From contig CBDVBZ010000059.1 of assembly GCA_965372355.1 (NCBI GenBank), positions 1 through 20,255 on the forward strand: a DNA stretch of 20,255 bases. The letters run 5' to 3'. The stretch is from CBDVBZ01 sp965372355. Its GTDB lineage: Bacteria > Krumholzibacteriota > Krumholzibacteriia > WVZY01. Shown piece by piece: positions 1-7,822 of this stretch. The first letter of the stretch is position 1. The number at the start of each line of letters is the position of its first letter. The notes beneath the pieces are model-generated. The model did no database searches and was not told the DNA's origin. It saw only the letters and a list, made by a program, of their open reading frames with translations. The translations under genes and the position numbers were made by a program.

Positions 1-60
1 GTCAAAGTTCTCGCGTAGCTCGTTCGAGCGCTCACCGTGCCCCATGATGGGTAGGGGGGC

Positions 61-90
61 GAGTGAGGCCCTTCCTAGGGACCCTCACTC
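61..90. repeat. Inverted repeat / hairpin
   Basis: GAGTGAGG (61-68) is the exact reverse complement of CCTCACTC (83-90). Inside the 14-nt loop, CCC (69-71) can pair with GGG (78-80), extending the stem across a 2-nt bulge. No T-run follows on either strand, so a classic Rho-independent terminator is not supported. It could be a structural end of a gene or mobile element lying to the left. Confidence 0.5.
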
Positions 91-270
91 CACTTCGCTC
101 CCTTCCAGGACAGGCGGCTAGCCGCGGGTGGCGCCGTCCCGCTCCGGCGCAGCGCCAGCGAGCACGGGGGGGCTGTTCGGCGATCCCCTCCGGGGACAGG
201 CAGGACCCGCGACCGGCCGAGGATCATCCATGGAGACATCCCTTGATCCTTGCAGCGGACGCCCCAGAGA

Positions 271-315
271 CCGGACATTTCTAAATGTGGCAAAACCGGA
301 CATTTCTAAATGTGG
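271..315. repeat. Two identical palindromic 20-bp repeats, IS-end-like
   Basis: The 20-mer CCGGACATTTCTAAATGTGG occurs at 271-290 and again, without mismatch, at 296-315, separated by CAAAA (period 25). Each copy contains a near-perfect dyad: ACATTT and AAATGT flanking CT. Tandem copies of roughly 20-bp transposase-binding repeats are known near the termini of IS21-family and some other DDE insertion sequences, and this motif resembles such ends. That assignment is recognition by style only, since no transposase gene is in the window. Alternatively it is a pair of operator sites for a repressor acting on the gene at 427, whose candidate -35 box lies 24 bp downstream. Confidence 0.65.
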
Positions 316-338
316 TTTACACGCCCCAACAACCCCAA

Positions 339-367
339 TTGACCAAACCAGCTAAATCAGCTACATT
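339..367 (+). promoter_or_regulatory. Candidate sigma-70-type promoter for the 427 gene
   Basis: TTGACC at 339-344 (five of six bases of the -35 consensus) is followed after exactly 17 bp by TACATT at 362-367 (four of six of the -10 consensus). A transcript starting near 374 would have a leader of about 50 nt carrying the GGGAGGTGG ribosome-binding site at 412-420. It lies just after the palindromic repeats, so a protein bound there could touch it. Prediction from consensus only. Confidence 0.4.
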
Positions 368-426
368 CGTATAGTTATGCGTGTTCTTCGACGATTGATT
401 CGCCCAACGGCGGGAGGTGGTCCTGT

Positions 427-2688
427 ATGAAGCGCTCTATACTAGTGGTGGCGGTGGTGCTCGCAGCGGCCGTCGGGATCGTCCTCGTCACGAGCGTAAA
501 GCGCGTTGCAGAGGACGAACACGGTCTCCGCATCTATAGCGATGGCAAAACGAGAGCGTATCCGCCGGGCACCTATTTCGTGCCACCGTTCTCGGGTCAA
601 TTCCTCAAGTTTCCGCTGGGCTCGCGGGAGATGCGATTCCCGCCGGAGGGTGTCTGGGAAGTGTTCACCGCGGACGGGACCCTGGTCAGGGTGGCGTTGA
701 GCATTCGCTCCGAGTTCCGGCCCGAATCGGGTCCCTTTATCCTCCGAACGCTTGGGCAGGATTTTCTTCCGGCGCTCGAAGCAAAGGTGAAGGAGTCCGT
801 AGAGATCCAGACGGCCAGGTTCATGGTGCCGAATGACGGATCGATGCCGGAAGACTACCAGGCGGCCGTTATCGATGACATCAAACAGACGTTTGTCAGC
901 TGTCGGATTCTGCTCACCGAGTACAGATTCGACCCGTGGGACGTCGGCGCCGTACCCCAGGTATCCGTTGACCCCGAACCCTTGCGAAGAATCATATTCG
1001 TCGGTGTTGACGGTGCGGACTGGAAAATCATCGACGATCTCATTGCGAAAAACCGTCTTCCGAATTTCGAGAAGCTCGTTCGAGAGGGGACAACTGGAAA
1101 GTTTCGTTCGATGGAGCCGATGCTTTCGCCGCTCCTATGGACGACTATGGCGACAGGCAAGCTTCCGGAAGACCACGGCATCCTGAATTTCACTGTCATC
1201 GATCCCAACACCGGTAACAAGGTGCCCATCAGTCGTCTATATCGCAAAGTCGACGCATTCTGGAACATGCTCAGCGACTACGACCGCTCGGTTGATATCG
1301 TTGGGTGGCTCGCCACGTTTCCGGCGGAGCCGATCAACGGCGCCATGGTGACCGATCGCGTCGGGTATCTCGCCTACGCGGACGCCGGAGATACGGGGAT
1401 GCGGGGCAGTGTGTCGCCCGAGGAGCGTCGAAGCGAGATCACGGCCCTCGTCGTCGACAGCGAGTCGGTCACGTGGGAGGAGTTTCGGCAATTCGTACGA
1501 ATCGACCGCGAGGCCTTGCTTGAAAATCGTTCGTTGGCCTTCGATCCGCAAAACCCGGTCAACAACCTGATCATGCTCTACGCCTCGACGCGGACGTTTC
1601 ACCGGATTGCCAGTCATCTCGCCGATGAGCGGCCGGATTTCCTGGCCGTCTATTTCGAATGGCTCGATGCGGTCGGGCACCTCTTTATGCACTACGCGCC
1701 CCCACGTCAACCGGAGGTCGACGAGTCCGTCTACAACATGTACAAAGATGCTATCACCGAGGCGTACGTCTATCAGGACGGTATCATTGGAGAGTTCATG
1801 GCGAGGTGCGACGACAATACGGTACTCATCGTGGCGTCCGACCACGGGTTCAAGAGCGGGGTATCACGCCCCAAACTCAGACCGGAGATCTGGGCGGGCC
1901 ATGCGGCGTTCTGGCATCGCATGGACGGGATCATCTGCCTCTATGGAAACGGGATTCGCAAGGGGGCGAGGATCGAAGGAGCGACCGTTATGGACATCGC
2001 GCCGACCGTACTGGCGCTCCAGGGGCTCCCCCATCCGCAGGACATGCTGGGCAAGGTGTTGGAAGACGCATTCGAGCAGACACTTGCGGCGAGTCTGAAC
2101 CGCGCGCGGGTGCCGACGCTCCAGCGGAAGCGGGAGGTAGACGAGCTTGCCGGGAGCACGGCGGACGCGGCGACCAACGAGGCCTTGAAAAAGCTCGAAG
2201 CGCTCGGCTATATCACGCCAGATAATCCCGATGCGCACAACAACCTCGGCCAACGTTACCAGGAGCAGGGCAAGTTTCGTGAGGCTGTAAAGGAGTTCGA
2301 GAAGGCGCTGGCCATCAATCCGAATTTCCCGAGCGCATGGAACAACCTCGGCGTCTGCTACGGAAAGCTGCGGCGTTACGAAGAGGCTGAGTCGGCCTTG
2401 AAGAAAGCGATCGCGCTCAATCCCGAGGATGTGTACGCGATGAACAACCTGGCCGTGATGTTCATGCAGCTCAACCGGCTGGAAGACGCCCGGGTCTACA
2501 GCGAGCGCTCGGTCACGGTTGAACCGAACTACGCAAACGGCCGCCTCACATTGGGGGCGATTCATGCGACCATGGGCAAGCTCGATCTCGCGGAGGCCGA
2601 GTTTCTCAAGGTGCTCGAGATCGATCCAACCAACGTGAGCGCGCAGAAAAACCTGGAACGCGTCCGTTTACAACGGGACGCGAATTAG
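427..2688 (+). CDS. Membrane-anchored alkaline-phosphatase-superfamily phosphodiesterase with SPFH-like N-terminus and C-terminal TPRs
   Basis: 753 aa. Residues 4-22 form one hydrophobic segment, probably an uncleaved anchor. Residues 25-165 resemble the start of an SPFH/Band-7 domain: an EDEHGL motif, a PGTYFVPPF motif, then beta-rich sequence. Residues 188-560 are a type I phosphodiesterase/nucleotide pyrophosphatase-like domain. Likely metal ligands and nucleophile are D195 (VGVDGADW), T240 (WTTMATG), D414 and H418 (WLDAVGH), D472 and H473 (SDHGF) and H492 (AGHAAFW), so the two-metal site looks complete. Residues 600-750 hold four TPR units (NNLG...A...P pattern) for protein contacts. The domain probably faces the periplasm, hydrolysing a phosphodiester or phosphate-type substrate that I cannot name. 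The start is set by ATG 427 with GGGAGGTGG 6 nt upstream. gpmI follows after 41 bp on the same strand. The enzyme superfamily and TPRs are well supported; the SPFH assignment is tentative. Confidence 0.88.
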   Translation: MKRSILVVAVVLAAAVGIVLVTSVKRVAEDEHGLRIYSDGKTRAYPPGTYFVPPFSGQFLKFPLGSREMRFPPEGVWEVFTADGTLVRVALSIRSEFRPESGPFILRTLGQDFLPALEAKVKESVEIQTARFMVPNDGSMPEDYQAAVIDDIKQTFVSCRILLTEYRFDPWDVGAVPQVSVDPEPLRRIIFVGVDGADWKIIDDLIAKNRLPNFEKLVREGTTGKFRSMEPMLSPLLWTTMATGKLPEDHGILNFTVIDPNTGNKVPISRLYRKVDAFWNMLSDYDRSVDIVGWLATFPAEPINGAMVTDRVGYLAYADAGDTGMRGSVSPEERRSEITALVVDSESVTWEEFRQFVRIDREALLENRSLAFDPQNPVNNLIMLYASTRTFHRIASHLADERPDFLAVYFEWLDAVGHLFMHYAPPRQPEVDESVYNMYKDAITEAYVYQDGIIGEFMARCDDNTVLIVASDHGFKSGVSRPKLRPEIWAGHAAFWHRMDGIICLYGNGIRKGARIEGATVMDIAPTVLALQGLPHPQDMLGKVLEDAFEQTLAASLNRARVPTLQRKREVDELAGSTADAATNEALKKLEALGYITPDNPDAHNNLGQRYQEQGKFREAVKEFEKALAINPNFPSAWNNLGVCYGKLRRYEEAESALKKAIALNPEDVYAMNNLAVMFMQLNRLEDARVYSERSVTVEPNYANGRLTLGAIHATMGKLDLAEAEFLKVLEIDPTNVSAQKNLERVRLQRDAN

Positions 2689-2729
2689 CGCGGCTCTCTC
2701 AATAGCAAACGCGAAAGAGGCGATAGGAT

Positions 2730-4286
2730 TTGGCCGGAGATACTAAGACAAGAAAGCGAGCAGTTCTCATTATTATGGATGGCTGGGGTCTTCGCGATGA
2801 CGAGGACGCAAATGCAGTCGCTATCGCCAATACGCCCGTTGTGGATGGCCTCTGGCAGAAGTATCCCCACACGGCGCTGGTGACATCCGGGCGCGCTGTC
2901 GGTTTGCCGGATGGACAAATGGGAAATAGTGAAGTGGGTCACCTGAACCTCGGTGCGGGTCGCGTGGTCGACCAGGAGATCGTTCGAATAACCAAATCGA
3001 TCGAGGACGGCGAGTTTTTCGACAAACTCCTGCTGCTGGAAACGATGGAAGCGGTGCGGGACACGGGGACTCTCCATATTATGGGACTGGTATCCTCCGG
3101 GGGTGTACACAGCTCGTTGGATCACCTCTACGGCTTGCTCGAGATGGCGAAGCGACAGAAGGTGAGGAATGTCGTCTTGCACGCGATAACGGACGGCCGT
3201 GACACCTCGCCGACGAGCGGCAAAGGATTTCTCGAGGAAACGCAGGCGGTGATCGACAAGCTTGGGACGGGCAGGATCGCCACCGTTGTCGGGCGTTACT
3301 ACTCGATGGACCGCGACAAGCGTTGGCCTCGTATACAGATCGGTTATGACGCGTATACGCTTGGCAAGGGGAAACACACGACCGATTACCAGGCCGCGTT
3401 GCAGGCGTCGTACGACGATGGTGTCACCGATGAGTTCGTCAAGCCCATCGTCGTTGTTGACGGGCAGGGCGCGCCGGTCGCCACTGTCAACGATGGCGAT
3501 GCGATCATCTTCTTCAACTTCAGGGCGGACCGCGCCAGACAGATCACACGCGTTTTCACCGACAAATCGTTCGACGGCTTCGATCGGGAGAAGTCTCCGT
3601 CGGTCAAGTACGTCTGTATGACGCAATACGACAGTCAGCTCGGGCTACCCGTTGTGTTTTCGCCCGTTCACCTGGTGCACATTCTCGCCGAGGTCGCCGC
3701 GAGCGATGGGCGCCGCGGGCTTCGTATCGCCGAGACGGAGAAATACGCGCACGTCACTTACTTCTTCAACGGCGGCGAGGAGGATGCGTATCAGGGTGAG
3801 GACCGTATCCTGATTCAATCACCAAAGGTGGCGACCTACGACCTGCAGCCCGAAATGAACGCAACCGAAGTTGCCGATAAGCTGATTGCGCAGCTGGAGA
3901 AGAGACAGCACGACTATATAATCTGCAATTTCGCCAACCCCGACATGGTTGGTCACACCGGTGTGTTGGAAGCGGCGATAAAGGCCGTGGAAACGGTGGA
4001 CGGATGTGTCGGTCGCATCCTGGATGCCCTCGATCTCTCCCGGGACGTCGTGATCGTCACATCCGATCACGGTAACGCCGAGATGATGGTCAACCCGGAG
4101 ACGGGGGGACCGTACACCGCCCACACAACAAACCCCGTCCCGTGCATTCTCGTCGACGACCAATACGGCGGCGATCTCCTCTCGGACGGATCGTTGCGAG
4201 ACATCGCGCCGACGATCTGCAACTACCTGGGCATACCGGTGCCGGAGGAAATGACGGGCCGCGACCTGCGCAGCGGTTCCGATTAG
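2730..4286 (+). CDS. gpmI: 2,3-bisphosphoglycerate-independent phosphoglycerate mutase
   Basis: 518 aa, close to the usual 510-515 of the family. It is a cytoplasmic enzyme interconverting 3- and 2-phosphoglycerate in glycolysis and gluconeogenesis, with a two-metal (typically Mn) site and a phosphoserine intermediate. The catalytic set is complete: D17 (MDGWG), nucleophile S67 (GNSEVGH), D405 and H409 (NPDMVGH), D446 and H447 (SDHGNAE) and H465 (TAHTTNPVP). The start is TTG at 2730. The next in-frame ATG, at residue 16, would remove the first beta-strand and sits directly before metal ligand D17, so the TTG start is needed. AGAGG at 2715-2719 is a ribosome-binding site with a rather long 10-nt spacer. 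It probably shares a transcript with the preceding gene. Its TAG stop overlaps the TAA of the convergent metallopeptidase gene by 4 nt. Confidence 0.97.
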   Translation: MAGDTKTRKRAVLIIMDGWGLRDDEDANAVAIANTPVVDGLWQKYPHTALVTSGRAVGLPDGQMGNSEVGHLNLGAGRVVDQEIVRITKSIEDGEFFDKLLLLETMEAVRDTGTLHIMGLVSSGGVHSSLDHLYGLLEMAKRQKVRNVVLHAITDGRDTSPTSGKGFLEETQAVIDKLGTGRIATVVGRYYSMDRDKRWPRIQIGYDAYTLGKGKHTTDYQAALQASYDDGVTDEFVKPIVVVDGQGAPVATVNDGDAIIFFNFRADRARQITRVFTDKSFDGFDREKSPSVKYVCMTQYDSQLGLPVVFSPVHLVHILAEVAASDGRRGLRIAETEKYAHVTYFFNGGEEDAYQGEDRILIQSPKVATYDLQPEMNATEVADKLIAQLEKRQHDYIICNFANPDMVGHTGVLEAAIKAVETVDGCVGRILDALDLSRDVVIVTSDHGNAEMMVNPETGGPYTAHTTNPVPCILVDDQYGGDLLSDGSLRDIAPTICNYLGIPVPEEMTGRDLRSGSD

Positions 4287-7225
4287 AGGCTGAATGAAAA
4301 CACGGATGTCAGGCTGAAGAGATAGCGGTAGTCGGTCTCTTTGGTCTCGCCGTTGATCTCCGGCACGTTGACGTAGAACGGGACATCGTAGCGTAGATAC
4401 GAGTCCCAGAACGGAAAGCTCCTCCGTATCCTGAGCCCGAGTCCGGCGTCGAAGAGCCCCCTGTCGAACACCCCTTTATCAAAGAGTGCCTGGGTGCGTG
4501 GATCACCTGCGATCGGGTTGCTGCTGTCGAAGATCGTACCGGCGTCGGCAAACGCGTTGAGTTTGATTTCGCCAAACCAGCGGTCTCGCGGTTGTGAGAT
4601 CCACGGGAGGTTACCGCCGAGCTTGAAGTTCGCCGTGAGGAGCTTGTTCACGGGAAACGTTCCTTTGGCGTAGCCGCGAAGGTCACCTTCACCGGGCATG
4701 AGGTAGTGGGCGTTGGGCCAGATCGCGCCCGGGCTTCGCAGAAAGAAGAGTTTCTCCTGTTCGAGAACACCGCCGCCGGCCAGGTTGAACTTCTGCTGGT
4801 TCGGCATGCTGCCGCTGACGACGCCCAGAAAGACCCTCAACCCCATGTCAAAAGGTACCAGCGACCGCCGGGTCTCGAAGTTTGACATTCCAAAAAAGCG
4901 CGTGTATTTGTACTTGCCGCCAAACCACTCGCGCCCGAGGCGGACCCCAAGCTCCGACTTCGTCCTCAGTATGTCGAACTGCGGGTCGGCCTCGTACTTC
5001 AGCTCCAACGGGGCGACATCGGCGCCCGTCTGGTAGAACAGCGGGTTGATCACGTATCTCTGATCGGTGAGCTCGTGATAGTTGATTCCGACGGTTAGCT
5101 GCTGGGTCGGCGGCTTTATCAACTCCACGCGTCTTCTCAATGCGAGCGACAAAGTGAAGTCCTGCCGGCCCTCTATCTTGTATCCCGACACGTCAAATGT
5201 GCCGTTCAAGCCAAGAGTCCTCGTCGGTACTGCGTAGGACGTGGAGAAGTCTAGGCGGTGGCTATCCAGACCGTAATAAAGACCGAGCTGCAAACGGCGG
5301 TAGAACCCAAAGAAGCTGCCCCGCAAGTGATAACCGATCCTCACGCCATCGATGTCGTTGTACCAAACGTAGGGTTTGTGACGGATCTGGTAGGCGTGTT
5401 CCGGATAGTAGAAGTTGTTGGGCCAGTCGATCTGGAGATCCCACTCCTGCGGCGCGTAGTTGTCCGTCATGTTCATGTCAAGGATCTCGTTGTCCGGATT
5501 GAGCGCGGCGGACTTCGGTTTCTCCGGAAACTGGAAGGTTCCCTTTATCGTTCGCAAGCGTCCGTCGAGACGGGCCCTCTCGACGGTACCGTCCTTGAAC
5601 GTGAACTCCACTTCCACGGGCATGATGATCTCGCCGAGTCGGTCGACCCGAACACTGACGTCGTAGCCATCACCCGCGGGTCTGCGAGTCGACTTCACTT
5701 CACCCAGACGGTAGTCACATATTTTTCTCGTGTGACTCCACTGTCCGAAAAACCACGTCAGATCTCTACCCGTTACCTCCTCACAGACATCCTTGAATCG
5801 CTGCCCGTTGACGTGCCTGAACTTCCATGTCGTAAAGTATCTTTTTAGAATCCGCTCGAAATCCTCTTCACCGACCGTGTACTTGAGCGCGAAAAGAAGG
5901 AGAGCAGCCTTGTAGTACACATTCTGGCGGTAGCTGTGTTTGTAGTTCTCGGCTCGAGTGGAGACACGTTCCCCGTAGCCGCGCCGTTCAAGCCGGAAGA
6001 GGGCCGCGCGCCGCCCACCCAGAAGGGTGTACTGGGGCGTCATACGCTCGTACCAGTTCCAGGCGCTCTTTTTGCCGTAGGGTCCGTAGCGGTCGATCAT
6101 GTACCAGTCGGTCTGAAATGTCGTGAACCCCTCGTCGAGCCACGCCTCCGTACGCTCGTTGTTGGCCAGAGCGCCATAGAAATAGATGTGCCCGATCTCG
6201 TGAAAGACGAGCGCCTCGCTGACCTGTCCGTCCATCACGAGCATCGGATACTCCATGCCCCCGTTCAGCAGGGCCTGAACGATGCTCACCTGTGGGTACG
6301 GGTAGGGTCCGACACGCCCCGACAGCCACTCGACGGCGCGCAAACCATGCGTAAGGGTGGAGTCCCTCCACTTCTTGTTACCCAGGTTAAAGAAGCTCTT
6401 GATCTGAACGTTGTTCCACGTGGTGTCCTGGACTGCGAAGTTCGGACTGGCATTCCAGGCGAAATCGTGGACGTTCTCCGCGTGGAAATGGACCGTTTTG
6501 TACGGAATCTCGCCCTTGGGGCGTCTTGCCGCCCTCCTGGCGTCCACCGGGTTCAGTGACCAGCCGGGGTCCCCCTGCTTGGGCACTCCCGTGGCCGCCA
6601 CGACGTAGTGCTCGGGCACCTCGAGATAGACGTCAAACGTACCAAACTCCCCGTAAAACTCGCCCGTCCGCAGCTGATCGGCATGAAACCCGTTTTCGTC
6701 ATATACGGCCACCTTTGGATACCACTGCGCGAGATCATACTGCTTGCCTCGGTAACCGGCGCGTCCCAGATGCCTCCGGACCTTTTCATCAAACTCGAGG
6801 GAGACAACCATACTATCGCCGGGCGCGAGCGGTGCCGGCAGGTCGATCTTCGCGATCGTGTGCTCGATCTCCGGTGTGACGCTCGTGCCATCGATCGAGA
6901 CGTTGGAGAGCACTATGTTGCTGCGATACTTCTTGGGAAGATCTATGAACGAGTAGTTGAACCGGCGGCGATAGTCCTTGAGAAGCGGTGTGTTCTTCGA
7001 CGTGAACGCGTTGGGGTACAAGTGGAGATAGAAGACGTCGAGTGTATCCGGGGAATTGTTTCTGTAGAGAATTGTCTCCGTTCCCTCGAGCGTATGCTGC
7101 TTCGTGTCCAGGCGGACGCGAAGTGTGTAGTGGGCATACTGTTGAAAATACCCCTCCTCGCCGTGGGCCACAACAGCGGCCAGATGAAGCGATGCCGCTA
7201 TAGCCAGACACAAAAGGCGACGCAT
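4283..7225 (-). CDS. M1-family metallopeptidase fused to a C-terminal outer-membrane beta-barrel
   Basis: 980 aa. The start is ATG at 7225, chosen because GAAGGA lies 6 nt upstream and a Sec signal peptide follows (MRRLLCLAIA..., probable cleavage near residue 20-22). The frame stays open to 7294, but that extension would bury the signal. Residues 25-500 are an M1 (gluzincin) peptidase: GGMEYP at 322-327 in the place of the GAMEN exopeptidase motif, zinc-binding HEIGH at 342-346, third ligand E365 19 residues later in WLDEGF, and a candidate catalytic tyrosine near 437-438 before K439. Residues from about 600 to the end alternate aromatic and polar residues in amphipathic strands and finish in a run ending FSL, like BamA/surface-antigen barrels. 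The peptidase is therefore probably tethered to the outer membrane. Aminopeptidase activity is inferred; GGMEYP departs from GAMEN, so specificity is open. Confidence 0.92.
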   Translation of the reverse strand: MRRLLCLAIAASLHLAAVVAHGEEGYFQQYAHYTLRVRLDTKQHTLEGTETILYRNNSPDTLDVFYLHLYPNAFTSKNTPLLKDYRRRFNYSFIDLPKKYRSNIVLSNVSIDGTSVTPEIEHTIAKIDLPAPLAPGDSMVVSLEFDEKVRRHLGRAGYRGKQYDLAQWYPKVAVYDENGFHADQLRTGEFYGEFGTFDVYLEVPEHYVVAATGVPKQGDPGWSLNPVDARRAARRPKGEIPYKTVHFHAENVHDFAWNASPNFAVQDTTWNNVQIKSFFNLGNKKWRDSTLTHGLRAVEWLSGRVGPYPYPQVSIVQALLNGGMEYPMLVMDGQVSEALVFHEIGHIYFYGALANNERTEAWLDEGFTTFQTDWYMIDRYGPYGKKSAWNWYERMTPQYTLLGGRRAALFRLERRGYGERVSTRAENYKHSYRQNVYYKAALLLFALKYTVGEEDFERILKRYFTTWKFRHVNGQRFKDVCEEVTGRDLTWFFGQWSHTRKICDYRLGEVKSTRRPAGDGYDVSVRVDRLGEIIMPVEVEFTFKDGTVERARLDGRLRTIKGTFQFPEKPKSAALNPDNEILDMNMTDNYAPQEWDLQIDWPNNFYYPEHAYQIRHKPYVWYNDIDGVRIGYHLRGSFFGFYRRLQLGLYYGLDSHRLDFSTSYAVPTRTLGLNGTFDVSGYKIEGRQDFTLSLALRRRVELIKPPTQQLTVGINYHELTDQRYVINPLFYQTGADVAPLELKYEADPQFDILRTKSELGVRLGREWFGGKYKYTRFFGMSNFETRRSLVPFDMGLRVFLGVVSGSMPNQQKFNLAGGGVLEQEKLFFLRSPGAIWPNAHYLMPGEGDLRGYAKGTFPVNKLLTANFKLGGNLPWISQPRDRWFGEIKLNAFADAGTIFDSSNPIAGDPRTQALFDKGVFDRGLFDAGLGLRIRRSFPFWDSYLRYDVPFYVNVPEINGETKETDYRYLFSLTSVFSFSL

Positions 7226-7411
7226 GTCATTCCTTCTCGCTCGTAACGGTGAGTGCGTACTTCGCCGAAATCGAGTCGATTCCGACAGACACACGTGGAA
7301 CGTTGATTCATTGCTCCACGTCCGCGCTTCAGGAAAACCAAAAATAGCACGAAAACGGACTGCCTTCTAGGTTTTCCAGTCTCCACCGTTTCCGCTGCGT
7401 TCTAAAGGGGC

Positions 7412-7472
7412 CTTGCCGGCGGTCCCGGCGCCCGCCGCGAGTCTTGCCGGCGGCTCCCGGGCTCGCCGCGAG
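7412..7472. repeat. Imperfect 30-bp tandem repeat with hairpin potential
   Basis: Two 30-bp copies, 7412-7441 and 7443-7472, both begin CTTGCCGGCGG and both end CGCCGCGAG, differing mainly in the middle. Inverted sequence is nested within: GGTCCCGG (7421-7428) against CCGGGACC (7473-7480), and GGCTCG/CGAGCC around CCG inside and just after the second copy. The block could form stable secondary structure in RNA or act as a protein-binding array. Function unknown. Confidence 0.6.
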
Positions 7473-7505
7473 CCGGGACCGAGACATCCGGTGCGGACCG
7501 CTGCG

Positions 7506-7514
7506 CCCCCCCCC
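7506..7514. repeat. Homopolymeric C9 tract
   Basis: Nine consecutive C residues lie 308 bp upstream of the first DUF11 gene. Runs of this length are prone to slipped-strand length changes and, in several bacteria, modulate surface-protein expression when placed near promoters. Here no promoter has been identified near it, so a regulatory role is only a possibility. Assembly error in a homopolymer is also possible. Confidence 0.5.
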
Positions 7515-7533
7515 GCTGGCACAAAGCAAACCA

Positions 7534-7582
7534 TTGCAAAATGCAAATCGCGGCACACCCCTGTCACAGGTACCGCTAGCGG
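7534..7582. promoter_or_regulatory. Cluster of three short palindromes, possible operators
   Basis: Within 49 bp are TTGCAAAATGCAA (7534-7546, TTGCA and TGCAA around AAA), CCTGTCACAGG (7560-7570, perfect dyad around a central C) and CCGCTAGCGG (7573-7582, perfect 10-bp palindrome). Such clustering upstream of a large surface locus fits transcription-factor binding, but no known regulator consensus is matched with confidence. Confidence 0.3.
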
Positions 7583-7822
7583 GGACTTTGCGCGTCCGGT
7601 TGACAGGTCGAATCGCCGTCTGAGGCCCGAGAATCGCGTCGTATCTTATTGTTCCCCATAGGAGTTCCAACGTCCGCAAGATTTCCGAAAAACCTGGATC
7701 GTTCCTTGCGTCATGCCCTCCGACACGCATGTAGGAGGGGGCAAGTGTTGGGGCGCGGGGAGCGCTCTGCGCTTGTGTTGGTGTGTTTCTTACCCGACAA
7801 ACAAAACCCAAGGAGGCTCTCT

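Larger units (their letters stand above)
1..426. other. Gene-free left flank with inverted repeats and IS-end-like repeats
   Basis: No coding region can be supported here. All open frames are short, and none has a recognisable motif or a good ribosome-binding site. The stretch contains an inverted repeat at 61-90, a perfect 12-bp palindrome centred on GCTAGC at 114-125, a run of seven G at 166-172, a pair of identical 20-bp elements at 271-315, and a promoter-like pair at 339-367 leading into the first gene. The mixture suggests remnant mobile-element or structured intergenic DNA to the left of about 320, and the true upstream region of the first gene after that. A reverse-strand frame starting at 45 and leaving the window at 1 might be the start of a gene, but 15 residues are too few to judge. 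Confidence 0.6.
7226..7822. other. Divergent intergenic region, 597 bp, repeat- and palindrome-rich
   Basis: This separates the leftward metallopeptidase gene from the rightward DUF11 locus and should hold both promoters. It contains an 8-bp inverted repeat (GGAAAACC at 7332-7339, GGTTTTCC at 7370-7377), a GC-rich tandem repeat at 7412-7472, nine consecutive C at 7506-7514, and three short palindromes at 7534-7582. A perfect TTGACA at 7600-7605 has no credible -10 box at 16-18 bp, so I do not call a promoter from it. Several frames are open across the region, but none has a ribosome-binding site or recognisable protein sequence. The only clear translation signal is AAGGAGG at 7810-7816, serving ATG 7823. 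Confidence 0.6.

Noticed and set aside
1..45. Reverse-strand frame starting ATG at 45 (begins MGHGERSNELRE) and leaving the window
   Set aside because: Only 15 residues, no ribosome-binding site and no motif I can identify; could equally be non-coding.
2685..3626. 313-codon reverse-strand open frame over gpmI
   Set aside because: Antisense shadow of a gene with a full catalytic motif set; no independent protein features.
7226..7294. N-terminal extension of the M1 peptidase by 23 codons
   Set aside because: Would place an Arg-rich stretch before the signal peptide; ATG 7225 has a good ribosome-binding site.
7332..7377. GGAAAACC / GGTTTTCC inverted repeat
   Set aside because: Eight-base arms separated by 30 nt with no extension; too weak to call a regulatory site or terminator by itself.
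7600..7605. Perfect TTGACA -35 hexamer upstream of the surface locus
   Set aside because: No acceptable -10 hexamer at 16-18 bp; the nearest AT-rich stretch is more than 30 bp away.
7329..7811. 160-codon reverse-strand open frame in the divergent intergenic region
   Set aside because: Low-complexity Arg/Pro/Gly-rich sequence running through the GC-rich repeats, without a start signal or recognisable motif.
7649..7822. N-terminal extension of the 164-aa DUF11 protein by 58 codons
   Set aside because: Would bury a clear signal peptide; AAGGAGG 6 nt before ATG 7823 decides the start.
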